Of a stretch of 64,000 bases of DNA, positions 32,800 through 44,600 are shown in pieces. The notes below the pieces were generated by a model. It was not told the DNA's origin. It worked only from the letters and a program-made list of their open reading frames with translations, and did not search any database. The number at the start of each line of letters is the position of its first letter. Position 1 is the stretch's first letter. The position numbers and the translations under genes were made by a program. Where the stretch lies: positions 119,141,894 to 119,205,893 of the forward strand of contig OX336388.2 in assembly GCA_946902985.2 (NCBI GenBank), in the 5' to 3' direction. The DNA comes from Meconema thalassinum. Lineage: Eukaryota > Arthropoda > Insecta > Orthoptera > Tettigoniidae.

Positions 32800-33660
32800 T
32801 TGAGTTTTCAGTCTTTTGACTGGTTTGATGCAGCCCACCATGCCTCCCTGTCCTGAGATAATCGTTTCATCTATACATAGCTACCACACCCTACATCCGA
32901 GGCAATCTGTTTAACATATTCTAACCTTGGTCTACCCCTCGAGTTCTTGTCCTCGACCCTTCCATTCCTGGGTGTCTTAATATGTGTCCTACCAACCTCT
33001 CTCTTCTCTTCGTTAGCAGTTGCCAGAAAGATCTCTCCTCTCCCACTAGTCTCAATACCTCTTCATTTGTAACCCTCTGATCGTCATCATTCTCCTGTAA
33101 CACCACATTTCAAATGCTTCAATTCTCCTCTTTTCTGATGCACCAATAGTCCAAGTTTCACTTCCATAGAGCGCCACGCTTCAGACAAAGGCATTCAAAA
33201 ATTATTTCCTAATACCTAAATCTATATTCGATGTCAACAGATTCCTTTTTTGAAGAAATGCTTTCCTTGCCTGAGCCAACCTACTTTTTATATCCTCTTT
33301 GCCTTGTCCATCACTGTTTATTTTACTTCCGAAGTAACATAAGTCTCCCACTTCCTTCAGCTTTTCACCTGCCAATTTGATGTCCAAAGAGGTTTCTGAT
33401 TTATTGCGGCTGCATTCCAATATTTTTGTTTTACATTTATTAATTTTCATCATGAATTCTTTCCTCAAGGCGGAGTCCATACCATTCAAAAACCCATTCA
33501 AATCCTCAGGCATGTCAGCCAAGATTATGATGTCATCAGCAAATCTCAGAGTTGAAGTTATTTCTCCTTGAATCTTCACTCCCAATTTAAGTTTTTCTCC
33601 AATTTCCTTCATTACTTGTTCAATGTAACAAAATTCTGCTGTAAATTCTTTCAACACAGA
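32800..33660 (-). pseudogene. LINE family 3, RT fragment with FADD box
   Basis: From 33657: GVKIQGEITSTLRFADDIII, then FMMKINKCKTKILECSR and DIKSRLAQARKAFLQKRNLL. After frame breaks come RVTNEEVLRLVGEERSFWQL and HILRHPGMEGSRTRTRGVDQ. The FADD box is intact. 5' truncated just upstream of it, with breaks near 33200 and 33080. Confidence 0.87.
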
Positions 33661-33684
33661 TGAGGCTGGACCAATTCAGCAATG

Positions 33685-33829
33685 TGCGACTGTGATCAAG
33701 AGGAGCAGACAATGGATCATCTGCTCCGACGCTGCCCTATGTTCTCGTTCCCTGGGAACCCTGCTGAACTCTTTCATGTCACTCCAAATGTCATAACTTG
33801 GTTGCAGAATATGGATAATGTTGTATAAT
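33685..33829 (+). pseudogene. LINE C-terminal Cys/His tail
   Basis: Reads CDCDQEEQTMDHLLRRCPMF, then ELFHVTPNVITWLQNMDNVV and stop. Same terminal module (CDC...H...C) as 10920-11443 and the 58.6-kb LINE. It abuts the opposite-strand LINE family 3 fragment. Confidence 0.75.
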
Positions 33830-33841
33830 GTAAATTTTGTA

Positions 33842-34745
33842 CAGTCGAACCTCCCTTCTGCGGACACCGTCGGTTCCGAGGGAAAATGTCCGTTATGAGA
33901 GGTGTCCGCTGAAACAAGTTTGTAAAAATAATAGAACATTTTAACGGCAAAGTACATCCACCTTAAACATAAACATCTTTATATTGATTTGTTTATTTGA
34001 GTTTTTCCGCATTTGAATTTTTCGGCAATCTTTCTCACTGAAAGTCCCTTGTGACTTTCTACAATCACATTCTTCTTGTTTCGAGGTCTAAAACATGTTC
34101 GTCCCTTGTCACTCAGGTTTACTCGACTGAAATGCTACGGTATTTCTGTCTCATTAATTAGCGCATGTACTGCAAGTCTTTTCCTTCTCAAGTTGACTAC
34201 CTGAGCTCGACCTTATCGGTGGCAATCTGAGTTATGAATAGAATGATGCAAGCAGGGAAGAAAATCCCCAGGTAACTCGTGAGTAAACAGTCACTGGCAG
34301 CAATCCTGGACAACTAGAATTCTCGGAATGTACACCAGTAGGTAGAACACCATAACAAAAGGTTTGGAAAGAGGAATGTATAGAAGACTTAACTTTACGG
34401 CTACTACAGTGTTGCCATGTAGCCTGCATTTCACTCTCTCTCTCCTTTGACTCGAAATAGGTGTAGTACAGACATTCAAGAGGGATTTCCGTATGTCTGC
34501 AGAATGGTTTTAAAAGAAAGGATGACATGGTCCGGTGTAAAAAATGTCCGGCAACGTGTGAAGTGTCCGCTTAAGTCAAGTGGACGGGACAGATGGCGAT
34601 GTCCGCTGTCCGGACTTCAAGGTGTCCACTGAAATGAGGCTAATTTAACATTTGTCTTATGTAAAATAAAAACGGTTCCAAGGAAAAATGTCCATCTATG
34701 CAGGTGTCCGCTGAATAAGGGTGTCCGTTAGGGCAGGTTCGACTG
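33842..34745 (-). mobile_element. pogo-like element with perfect CAGTCGAACCT ends
   Basis: TA-flanked (33840-33841 and 34746-34747), with terminal CAGTCGAACCT inverted. Subterminal GTCCG words recur many times (TGTCCGCTGAAA, TGTCCGTTA), as in pogo ends. The minus strand retains a pogo-type HTH. 904 bp, no catalytic core. Confidence 0.9.
33985..34090 (-). pseudogene. pogo-type CENP-B/psq HTH fragment
   Basis: The minus strand reads KKNVIVESHKGLSVRKIAEK, then FKCGKTQIN. The G-S-RKIAEKF--GKTQ pattern is the first helix-turn-helix of pogo/Tigger transposases and CENP-B-like proteins. It confirms the class of the surrounding element. Confidence 0.8.
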
Positions 34746-34929
34746 TATATAATTCACCATACGATTAAATAAACAAATCACTAAGAGTCCTAATATAGGT
34801 GACGCTAACTGAATAGTTTCATGAAACAGTTCAGTTTCTTAATATGATCCTACCACACAAACCACTGAATCAATTGTTATGCAAATTTATCAACATTTAC
34901 CATTATAAGATAAAATAGTTAAGTTACTG

Positions 34930-35960
34930 AAAAGGCAATATCATCATGGAGGAAAGAACTGAAGGAGATGCCTTCGCTGCGCTGCCTAGTGCAAGCTGCT
35001 GAAGCCAAACGGCATGCCTACTTTGGGGAGCAAGAAAATGGCTGTTCCTATGCTTAAAGCCGTAAACCACTCCAACTAGTCTTGGATTTTTTCTTGCATA
35101 GGCAGAATACACTCTGTACATCACGGTACTTGGCACAAATAAGCTGCGTTATCGTTTTAAAAGCCAATTTAAATAGAAATATTAGAGCACCTTTGCAAGG
35201 CTAGTTTTGTAAAAAAAAAAAAAGACGCGGCAAAACGTAATAATACGCTGAAACACTGATTAAATTGAATACAGGTATCTGAAGGTGCGAGTTATACCAA
35301 AGGAGGAACATCTTGGGAACTAATGATGCCAAAACTAATTAAGGTATTTACACCAAATTGATTTTTACGTTCTTATTGGTGTTGAGGCATTCATCAGTTT
35401 TTAGGCCTAATTTCGAGCACAGCCACTTTCCCTCATTGTTCGTACACATTTTGATGTTCAAGAATATGAACCTTAAAATTAATAAACAGAACACTTCAAA
35501 AAGGACTCATATTTGCACAAAAATACGGTATGGCCTATACTTTTTGGTACCGTACGGTATTTTGTTTGTGGGGGTAGAAACTTGGCGATTAGCCTCGAAT
35601 TGATTCATTACTTAGGCCTACTGTAATTATGGACCGACTGCTGTTTGATAACTTGGGATTTGCGGAGAAATGGCTTTTTTTAATGTAGGGTAGGCTAAGA
35701 AGCATGCTGAGATTAGAATTGAAGATTTATATATAAACCGGTATATAACTTTACACTACTGCTCCAGCATGAGTTAAGGCGAGAAAAGGCTGGAAAGATA
35801 TCCTGCAAGAATAACTCAGAAAACACCATGCACAATGCCTCATGCAAGTCACGGAACACCGACTACAGGAGAAGGTTACGCCCACTTTGGGTGCAGTGCT
35901 TGGCTTCACTCAAACGAGCTCAGGGCATCTCCTCTTATTCTTTCCTCCATGAATATCATT
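34930..35960. repeat. Imperfect long inverted repeat, possible foldback element
   Basis: ATCATGGAGGAAAGAACTGA with GGAGATGCC near 34945-34975 is mirrored by GGCATCTCCTCTTATTCTTT CCTCC near 35925-35950. Weaker similarity extends about 120 bp inward on each side. No target duplication or coding region found between the arms. Confidence 0.5.
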
Positions 35961-36049
35961 CACTGTTACCAACATTACAATTATTCAATTCTTAAAATAA
36001 AAAATAAGCAAAAGGTACATATTTAAGACTTTACTATTGAAGTTGAAAA

Positions 36050-36317
36050 TTAAAATCCACAGCCTGCTTCCAGTCGACCGACCGGGTCATGAATGGAATG
36101 AATGAAACCCCTATCTAGCGGCGAGGATATGAACTGTGCTGGCTGTCGAAGCCTGTCGCACTCCTCTGAGGCAATCATTAAATGAATGACAGATGAAATG
36201 ATAGTAGAGTGTGTTGCTGGAATTAAATTTTTGACAGGGAAAACCGGAGTACCCGGGATTTGAAGCACGGACCAGGGGTGAGAGGCCGGCGTGCTGCCGC
36301 TAAAGCCACGGAGGCAC
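36050..36317 (-). mobile_element. SINE-gamma copy
   Basis: Same order as 14798-15144, with a deletion in the body. The reverse-complement head contains TGGCTTTAGCGGCAGCACGC. TGAAGTT occurs on both sides (36039-36045 and 36319-36325) as a short target duplication. Confidence 0.85.
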
Positions 36318-36574
36318 TGAAGTTAAAGATATGAAACTTAATACTCTTGAAGGTGATGTTATACAATCCAACTTAGAATCATGGTTCTCGTTATTCAAAC
36401 TTATTGTCTGTAAATTTTGCTTTGATACATTTAGAAATAGCCTCATTTTTGAAGCAATTCATAAATACTGTAGCCATTATGCTAGGTCAAATTATTTTAC
36501 ATATGCATATAAAGATACTGTGAAAATATCAAGTAGATCAATCAAGTAATTTCTGACATAATGTACCTTTATTA
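36318..36574. other. AT-rich intronic sequence
   Basis: No recognised feature. Confidence 0.4.
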
Positions 36575-36955
36575 TTTATTTATCGTATGGCTTTTAGTGC
36601 CGGGAATGTCCGAGGACATGTTTGGCTCGCCAGAGGCTGTAGCTGCTTCCAGCGGACACCCTTAGGGTGAGCTACAAGTTCCGTTCAATTTCAAGTAGTT
36701 CCAACTTTCGCCACCAGATATCAATGATACCTAGTTGGATAACGTTGGAACTTTGATAGAGCGTTCCGACGAAATCTAACCTATCAATTTAGCTTCACAC
36801 AAGTTTAGTCTGTAGAAGGATCTTTTACATGTCATATATGACTTCCCCTCCGAAGGAAAGCATACTGAAGGATTTTTAACTCTCTTAAAAAATCAAACGC
36901 TCGGCCGGGTTAGAACCCGCTATCTTGGGCACAGCAGTTCAGCATGCTATGCCAC
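36575..36955 (-). mobile_element. SINE-alpha relative with TTTATT-type tail
   Basis: The right end (head) contains CGGCCGGGTTAGAACCCGCT and CAGTTCAGCATGCTATGCC, matching the alpha head. The left end starts TTTATTATTTATTTATCGTA TGGC, resembling the 3' end of the LINE at 58499. A shared 3' end would let that LINE mobilise this SINE (inference). Confidence 0.65.
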
Positions 36956-37076
36956 CAATTTGCATAAAAATAAAAGTTGTAAGAAATGGCTGTCAAAGAA
37001 AATGTCTGCTAATATATTAATCTCACGCCTGCCAGATACCAGACAATTAAAAGTATTATTTAATGATTTAATTATT
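36956..37076 (+). other. Left flank of the LINE-B insertion
   Basis: AT-rich host sequence containing the left ATGATTTAATTATT target duplication (37063-37076). It may belong to the LINE whose C-terminus resumes at 39941. Confidence 0.45.
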
Positions 37077-39926
37077 AAACATACAGACACTGACAGGAAA
37101 AGTGGAGGAGATTGTAGATGTGATGGAGAGAAGAAAACTGGATGTACTGGGCTTGGCAGAAACAAGATGGAAAGGAGAAGGTCGCAGAGAACTGAGGAAA
37201 GGGTACCGGTTGTACTGGAGTGGGAACAGTGAAGGAAGGAGCAGCGGAGTAGGAGTAGTTGTGAGAGATGGAATGAAGGAAGAGGTAAAGGGAATAAGTG
37301 ACAGGATTATGAAGATCAGAGTAACTGTAAAGGGAAGAAGCCTGGAGATAGCCCAGGTATAAGCCCCTCAAGTTGGATGTACAGCTCAAGAGAAGGAAGA
37401 CTTTGAGGAGGAGCTACAACAGCAGTTGAATGGGCAGAGCATCATTGTCATGGGGGATTTGAATGCACATGTAGGAAGTGAAAGGCAAGGATATGAAAAT
37501 GTATTGGGAGCAGAAGGTTGGGGTAGCAGGAATGAAGAAGGGAGAAAGTTGCTGGATATTTGCAAGAGAAACGGTTTAGTGGTAGGCAACTCCTGGTTCC
37601 GGAAGAAAGAAAGCCACAAGGTAACGTGGTACAGCAGTGATTTAACAAAGAAATCTTTGGTAGATTACATGCTGTACGACTGGGAAATGAAGAGAAGTGT
37701 CAGAGATATAAAGGTAATACCATCAGAGGCCTTAGATAGCGACCACAGAATACTTGTAATGAACCTGGGAGTTGTTAAGGAGAGCAAGAGGACAGAGTAC
37801 CAGGAAAGGAGAATCAAAGTATGGAAACTCAAGGAAAAGGAAGTCAAGGAAGAATTCCAGAAGATAATAAGGGAAAGGATGCCAACAGACAACCCTAAAA
37901 CAGGGGAAGAGGAATGGAAGCAATTCAAAAACACAATGGTGGAAGCTGCAGTGGCAGTATGTGGAAGAACAAGCAACAGAAAGCGGTGTAAAGAGACACC
38001 CTGGTGGAATGAGAGAGTAAAAGAAGCTGTGGGAAAGAAGAACAAGGCTTTCAGAGTGTGGTTCCAGGAAAGAACTGATCTGACAAGGGAAGATTATAAG
38101 ATAAAGAAGAAAGAAGCAAACAAGATTGTCGCAGAGGAGAGGAAGAAGTGGATGGTAAAGTGGACAGAGATGATTGAGGAAGACAGCAGAGGAAATAAGA
38201 AAGTACTTTATGGGATGGTCAAAAGTAAGAGAAGAGGTCTGCAAGAGGATGTGGTAATGATGGACAAAAACGGAAATGAGGTACACAACAGAGGCACTCG
38301 AGACAGTGTGGAAAGAGTACTTTGAGGATTTGCTGAATCCAAATGGTCATAGGGAGGAAGACAATGTATTGGAAGATGGAGAAGATAACACAGGAATGGA
38401 AAAGGACCTGACTTGGAGAGAACTGGAAATGGCTATAGACAAGATGAAAGGAGGAAGGGCACCAGGTGTGGATGAAGTGAGTGTTGAAATGGTGAAGGCA
38501 GCAGGGGAGGTTGGAAAACAGTGGCTGTACCGTGTGATGAGGGTGATATGGAAGGAGAAAAAGACCCCAGAAGATTGGAAGAAAGGATTAATTGTCCCAA
38601 TATTTAAGAAAGGAAGCAGAAAGGAGTGCAGAAATTACAGGGGAGTCACACTCATACCTCACTGTGCCAAGATATATGAAAAGATATTAGAAAGTAGAAT
38701 ACGAGCCAAAGTGGAGAGAAAATTGAGAGAGGAGCAGTATGGATTCAGACCTGGGAGATCAACAGTGGATCTCGTCTTTTCAGTGAGACAGCTCCAGGAA
38801 CACCACTACGAATTTGGAGAGGATCTGCTGATGGCCTTCCTGGACATCGAAAAGGCCTATGATAGTGTGTGTAGGGAGAAGGTTTGGAAAGCAATGGAAA
38901 ACATGGGAGTGGAAAAAGAGACTGTAGGCAGAGTGAAGGAGATGTATTGTGGAAGTGTGAGTTGTGTGAAAGTTGGAGGAGAAAGAACAGACTGGTTCAG
39001 ACAAATAAGTGGCCTGAAACAGGGTAGTGCACTGTCACCCCTTCTCTTTATTGTGGTTATGGACGAGGTAATGACACGGATAGCAGGAAAGATAGGAGAA
39101 GATAAGATGAAAGCAATGGTGTTTGCAGATGATCTCATGGTCTGGGGAAACAAGGAGGAGAAAATTCAGGAGCAACTGAAGGCTTGAGAAGAAACAGTGG
39201 GAGAGTACGGACGGAAGTTCAACATCAGTAAATGTGAGATCCTGTTAACGACCAGGAAAATGGACAGACCAATGAGTGGGATAACACTTGGAGGTGGACA
39301 GCTGAAGAAGGTGGAAAGTCTCAAGTACTTGGGAAGTATAGTGGAGGAAAATGGGAGAAATGACAGATTACGGAACGTGGCAGACAGGCAGAAGCATTTC
39401 TGAGAAGCATTAGGAGCTTAGTGTGGAATAAAGATGTCCCACAAAAAAGCAAGGAAGTGTTATACAGAAGCTACTATATCCCGATACTGACCTATGCTTC
39501 AGAAACGTGGACAATGAAGAAAAGAGACTTAAGCAGAATACAGGCAGGTGAAATGAAGTTCCTGCGAAGTAGGATCGGAGTAACAAGAAGAGACAGGGTG
39601 AGGAATGAAAAGGTCAGGGAAATGGTGAAAGAGGAGCCCTTGCAAGGTAGGATTGAGACATCAAGACTGAGGTGGTATGGACACTTAAAGAGAATGGATG
39701 AGAAGAAGATTCCCAAGAGGATACATGAGATGCAGATGCAGAAGAAATGACCAAGGGGAAGACCAAGAGATAGATGGCTGAAAGGAGTGGAGGAATGTGT
39801 CAAGAAGAGAGGCGAGGACTGGACCAGAGTGACAGCGGAGAGGTGGTGGGAAGAAAGAACTAAGTGGCGAGGCTTATGTTCCAAACAGACCCAGCCTGGG
39901 GCTGGAAACTGTACAAGATGATGATG
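37077..39926 (+). mobile_element. LINE-B, RTE-like, 5' truncated
   Basis: An exact 14-bp target duplication ATGATTTAATTATT (37063-37076 and 39927-39940) encloses 2850 bp. It begins within the endonuclease start (LTGKVEEIVDVMERRKLDV) and ends in a GATGATGATGATG repeat. It is related to LINE-C at protein level (WSG/WIG, EALDSDHR, GFRPGRSTVDL) but of a different subfamily. Confidence 0.93.
37084..39900 (+). pseudogene. LINE-B endonuclease/reverse transcriptase with stops
   Basis: The endonuclease shows LAETRWKGEG, GDLNAHVG and EALDSDHR; the RT shows FLDIEKAYDS, GLKQGSALSPLLF and VFADDLMVWG; the tail shows YASETWTMKKRDLSRIQ and RWYGHLKRM. Breaks: an in-frame TAA at 37360 (IAQV-stop-APQVG), a frameshift near 38290, a TGA at 39186 (QLKA-stop-EE), a shift near 39400 and a TGA at 39748. 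Five independent lesions make it inactive. Confidence 0.92.
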
Positions 39927-39940
39927 ATGATTTAATTATT

Positions 39941-40275
39941 TTTTCAAAAGTAAAACAAAGAACTCTTGGTTTATGGAAATTCAAAATGATCTGGATGAAC
40001 TCGGCTTGACAATGTCCCAAATTGCTAACAAAGATGAGAAGAATATCTTGAAAAACAAGAACATCCGACTTCCCTTAAAAACCTTTACCCGCAAAACTTA
40101 CACCATAAGTGATGCCGAGAGAGCGGCAAGGTCGACTAGAATGAAAATGTTTTGGGAAAAGAAGAAAAATAAGAAGCTGAATCTTTAATATTGTTTTTGA
40201 GATATGTATATACTTGTTTTGGTTAAGTGCTCCAATGAGGGCGTAACATATGTAAATAAATAAATAAATAAATAA
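39941..40275 (+). pseudogene. LINE C-terminus and tail, target of LINE-B
   Basis: Reads EIQNDLDELGLTMSQIANKD, then RLPLKTFTRKTYTISDAERA and RMKMFWEKKKNKKLNL before a stop at 40186. A short UTR and an AAATAAATAAATAAATAAA tail (40256-40274) follow. The form is that of a non-LTR element's last exon-like region, resembling the 15267-15757 fragment. Confidence 0.65.
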
Positions 40276-40438
40276 AGATATGGTAGATGTTTGCCAAAGT
40301 TGACAAATAGATTAACATTTTTACTCCAAACACACTTCCAATGGTATTTCAATAATGCTGAAATCCCAAAACATCAAAAAAGAGGTAATTGTTTTTTTCC
40401 ATCAAATTGTAAGTTACCATCAACTTAACCCTCTCACT

Positions 40439-41065
40439 GCCACGCGCCGATCATATTGGCTCTCGCTGCCCACGCCAAAAGTGCCAAAGCCGATTGAATC
40501 GGCGCACTGTTTGTCTTGTATTTGTCGATTTCTGTCGCATATGTCCGTGATTATTTCATACTGTTGGAAAGGTGAGGTTCCAAGCTTGCCAGTGCGGTGG
40601 TTACTTTTTTTCCTTCGAAGTCAGTTACGCGATAGGATTGAGTATGTATTTACGCCCTCCCTTTACGCTCCCCCAATCCTGCACATACCGCCAAAATTGC
40701 GGCGCAGTTGTTTTCTTCTTATTGAAGTTTTCTGTCTACAGATGTATCGAAGAACTTTGTACAGCTGGAAACTTAGTATTTCTTCGAATATGACTCTTAG
40801 GTGTCCTTAATTTAGACTCAAAATTGATTTTAAAAAAATATGAAAAATTGAACAATTATCAGAATAACCTCCATTAAAAAGGTTTAGATGCAGTATTTAC
40901 CTTTAAACATAATGAATGAAAGAATGAGGTATTGGTTATAAAAATAATGATTCTATCCTAGAAAATGTGATATTTATGACTTTTTTTCGAATAGCCTGCA
41001 TGATCATTGAAAATGGCTTGGCATTCTTGGCAAGTATTTCAAGAAATGGCTTGGCACTAAGAGGG
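40439..41065. mobile_element. piggyBac-type MITE
   Basis: TTAA on both sides (40435-40438 and 41066-41069). Termini are CCCTCTCACTGCCACGCG on the left and the complement of CCCTCTTAGTGCCAAGCC on the right. 627 bp, no transposase. The word GCCAAGCCAT repeats near the right end. It has different ends from the element at 28196, so a second piggyBac lineage. Confidence 0.88.
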
Positions 41066-41229
41066 TTAAAATACAACTAAAAAATGAAAGGTGGTCCAAA
41101 TTGAAATGGCACACAATTGGACAAGAGGTCAATAATAATACTGAAAGGTCAATGAGTCAATCACCTTGGTTTCAGGAGGTTGGATACAATTACTTCTGGG
41201 CTGTCCAAAATAAGATATAATATCCATAA

Positions 41230-41560
41230 ATTCCAATGGAACAAATAGGATCACTGTCATTAAGTTCATCAGCATTCTTGAAAATTATTGATTAAATTAC
41301 AATATTCGGCAACACTGAACGAAATATCACTCGTACAATAAAATTTTCTCAAGTACTGAAATTGGACAGAACACCTTTCATACTGATGAATAGATGTTTA
41401 CTCCTCCGCTGTCCATAACCCACCCTCCATCCCGTATTTAGATCACGGCTTATATATTAAAATTCCAGCTGTGTACACCATTATGAGCTTGAATACAGTA
41501 TTGACAACCCCACGTTTACGGTACTACCGTGTATATAAGAAATTCAATGGCATTTGTCAA
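41230..41560 (+). repeat. Dispersed repeat O fragment
   Basis: Begins AATAGGATCACTGTCATTAA (also at 30270) and continues to TTACTCCTCCGCTGTCCATA and AGTATTGACAACCCCACG, the end region of repeat O. Confidence 0.7.
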
Positions 41561-41689
41561 GACCAATAATACTTGTTAGGTAAGCCTACTGCTCAGGTCC
41601 AGGCTCCGTGAACTTAAGAGGAATGTGGATCGCGGACAATGACTATATATGTTGAAAGACGTGCTGGGTTCCCTGTCCGTGCGTAGTCA

Positions 41690-44600
41690 TCATCATCATC
41701 TTGAGCAGTTTCCAACCGCTGGTCGGGTCTGCTTGGAACATAAGCCTCTCCATCGTTTCCTGTCCATCCACCATCTCTCGTCATTTACTGTGTCCCAGCA
41801 CACTCCTCTTTCCTCCACACTCTTCTTAACTCCTTTTGTCCATCTGTCCCTTGGTCTTCCCCTTGGCCTCCTTCCCGTCATTTCCATTCCAAACATCTTC
41901 TTCGGTATCCTCTCCTCTTGCATCCTCCTCAAATGTCCATACCATTGTAGCCTAGATCGCTCTATTCTATTTTGCAATGGTTCCTCTCTTACCATCTCCC
42001 TGACTCTCTCATTCCTTACTCTGTCCATTCTTGTCACTCCTACCCTACTCCTCTGGAACTTCATCTCCACTGCTCGTATTTTATTCTTGTCCCTTTCCTT
42101 CATCACCCATGTTTCTGAACCATATGTCAAAATTGGCACAAAGTAGGTCTTGTAGATGATTCCTTTACATTTTTGTGGTACATCTTTATTCCATATCATC
42201 CCCCTAACACTCTTGAAAAATCCATCTGCGCACCTTCCCCTCTCATTTATTTCCATCCTATTGCCTCCCTTTTCTTCAATTATGCTTCCCAAGTACTTGA
42301 AGCATTCTACTTTCCGCAACTGCTGTCCTCCAAGTGTTATGCCCATATCCAGTCTGTTCTTCTTCCTCGTTGTGATGACCACTTCACTCTTTTGTGCTGA
42401 GAACTTCATCCCATATGATAACACTACCTTCTCCCACTCATCTAATTGCTCTTGTACTTCTTGCTCATCCTCTCCCCATACCAGAAGGTCATCAGCAAAC
42501 AACATTGCCTTCATTTTCCTTTCCCCAATGCTATTTACCACTTTTCGTATGATTTCATCCATCACCACTATAAATAACAGGGGTGAGAGGGCACTTCCCT
42601 GTTTCAGACCACTCTCCAGTTGAAACCATTCTGTTCTCTCTCTTCCCACCTTTACACAGCTTTTGCTTCCCTCGTACATTGCTTTCACTCTTGCCACTGT
42701 CTCCTTGTTCACTGCTTTTGCTCTCATTGCTTCCCATACCTTGTTTCTATTAATACTATCATATGCTTTCTCAATATCCAAGAAGGTCATCACCAGATCT
42801 TTCCCATATTCATAATGGTGTTCTTGTAGCTGTCTTACTGCAAAGATGAGGTCAACTGTTGATCTTCCTGGCCTGAATCCATACTGTTCTTCCCTCAGCC
42901 CATCTTCAACTTCTGTCCGAATTCTTCTCTCCAGTACCTTCTCAAATATTTTGGCGCAGTGGCACATGAGTGTAATTCCCCTGTAGTTCTTGCATTCCTT
43001 CCTACTTCCCTTTTTAAATATGGGTATTATTATCCCTCTTTTCCAGTCCTCTGGTATTTTCTTCTCCCTCCATATCACTTTCATTACTCGAAAGAGCCAC
43101 TGGGTTCCTATCACCCCTGCTGCTCTCACCATCTCCACACTCACTTCGTCTATTCCCGGTGCCTTTCCCCCTTTCATCTTCCCTAATGCTTCCTCCACTT
43201 CTTTCCATGTCAATTCCTTCTCTGAAATGTCTTGGTCACTGTCTGTTTCTTCCTCCACAATGTCCACTACGCTGGTTTTAGTTGGATTTAGGAGTTCCTT
43301 GAAGTATTCTCTCCAGATAACCTTTACTTCTTCCATATTTTCGACCTCCTTTCCATTCCTGTCCACCATTCTGACATTTTCCCCTGTATCTCTTCTCCTT
43401 GCCTTTATCATTCCATACAACACTTTCTTACTGCCATCACAGTCCTCCTCCATCATTTCTGTCCATTTCTCCAGCCATTTCTTTTTCTCTTCCTTCACTA
43501 CTTCTCCTGCTTCTTTCTTCCGCTCTTGGTATTCTTCTCTTGTTCTGTCTGTCCTCTGTTGGAACCATTTCCTGAATGCTTCATTTTTCTTTTTCACTGC
43601 TTCCTTAGTTCTGGGGTTCCACCATGGTGTTTCCTTCCACCTTTTCTTTCCACTAGTTCTGCCACACACGACTTCCGCTGCTTCTACCAACACGTCCTTG
43701 AACCTATTCCATTCTTCTTCACCTGTTTTCGGATCATCCTTCGGTAATTTGTTCCTCACTAATATCTGGAACTTCTCCTTATTTCCATCCTCCTTCAGCT
43801 TCCATGTCCTTATTCTTCTTTCTTGGTTCTCAGTTCTCCTCTTTTCCTTCAGTCCTCTCACCTTGGCGACCAGCAGACGGTGGTCACTGTCCAGGGCTTC
43901 TGAAGGTATTATCCTTATATCCGTGATACTCTTCTTTGTCTCCTTCCCGCATAGAATATAGTCCACCACTGATTTCCTAGTCAAATCCCTGCTGTACCAA
44001 GTAATTTTATGGCTCTCTCTCTTCTTGTACCATGTGTTTCCAACCATTAGCCCATTTATCTTGCACAGTTCCAACAATCTCTCTCCTTCCTTATTCCTGT
44101 TTCCCCATCCTTCACCACCAATCACTTCCTCAAAACCTCTTCTATCAGTTCCGACATGGGCATTTAGGTCTCCCATGACTATCAGGTCTCTCCCCGCTAA
44201 CTGCTTCTGCAACTCCTCTTCAAACTCGTCCTTCTCGCCTTCTGTGCATCCCACCTGTGGTGCATAGACTTGCAGAATGTCCAGGTTTCTACCTTTCACT
44301 GTGATTCTGGCTCTAATTATTCTATCACTTACCCTCTTTACTTCCTCCCTCAGCCCTTCTCTCACCACCATTCCCACTCCATTTCTCTTCCCCTCCTCAT
44401 TTCCTATCCAGTATAGCTGCAAGCCATTTCTCAGTTCTTTTCTTCCTTCCCCTCTCCATCTAGTCTCTGCCAGTCCGAGTACATCCAGTTTTCTCCTCTC
44501 CATCATATCCACAATCTCCTCCACTCTTCCCGTCAATGTTGTTATATTCAAAGTTCCGATTCGTAGTCCATTTCCATAGCCAGGTCTGCTTCCTTTAGAT

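Noticed and set aside
36956..37076. Continuation of the LINE fragment from 39941 leftward
   Set aside because: No readable RT motif in this short AT-rich stretch. Kept only as flank of LINE-B.
42990..43961. Long plus-strand open frame of 323 codons
   Set aside because: It is the antisense of the intact LINE-C reading frame. The Ser/Phe/Pro-rich wording (ASSTSFHVNSF) is what the reverse of a Lys/Glu-rich ORF gives.
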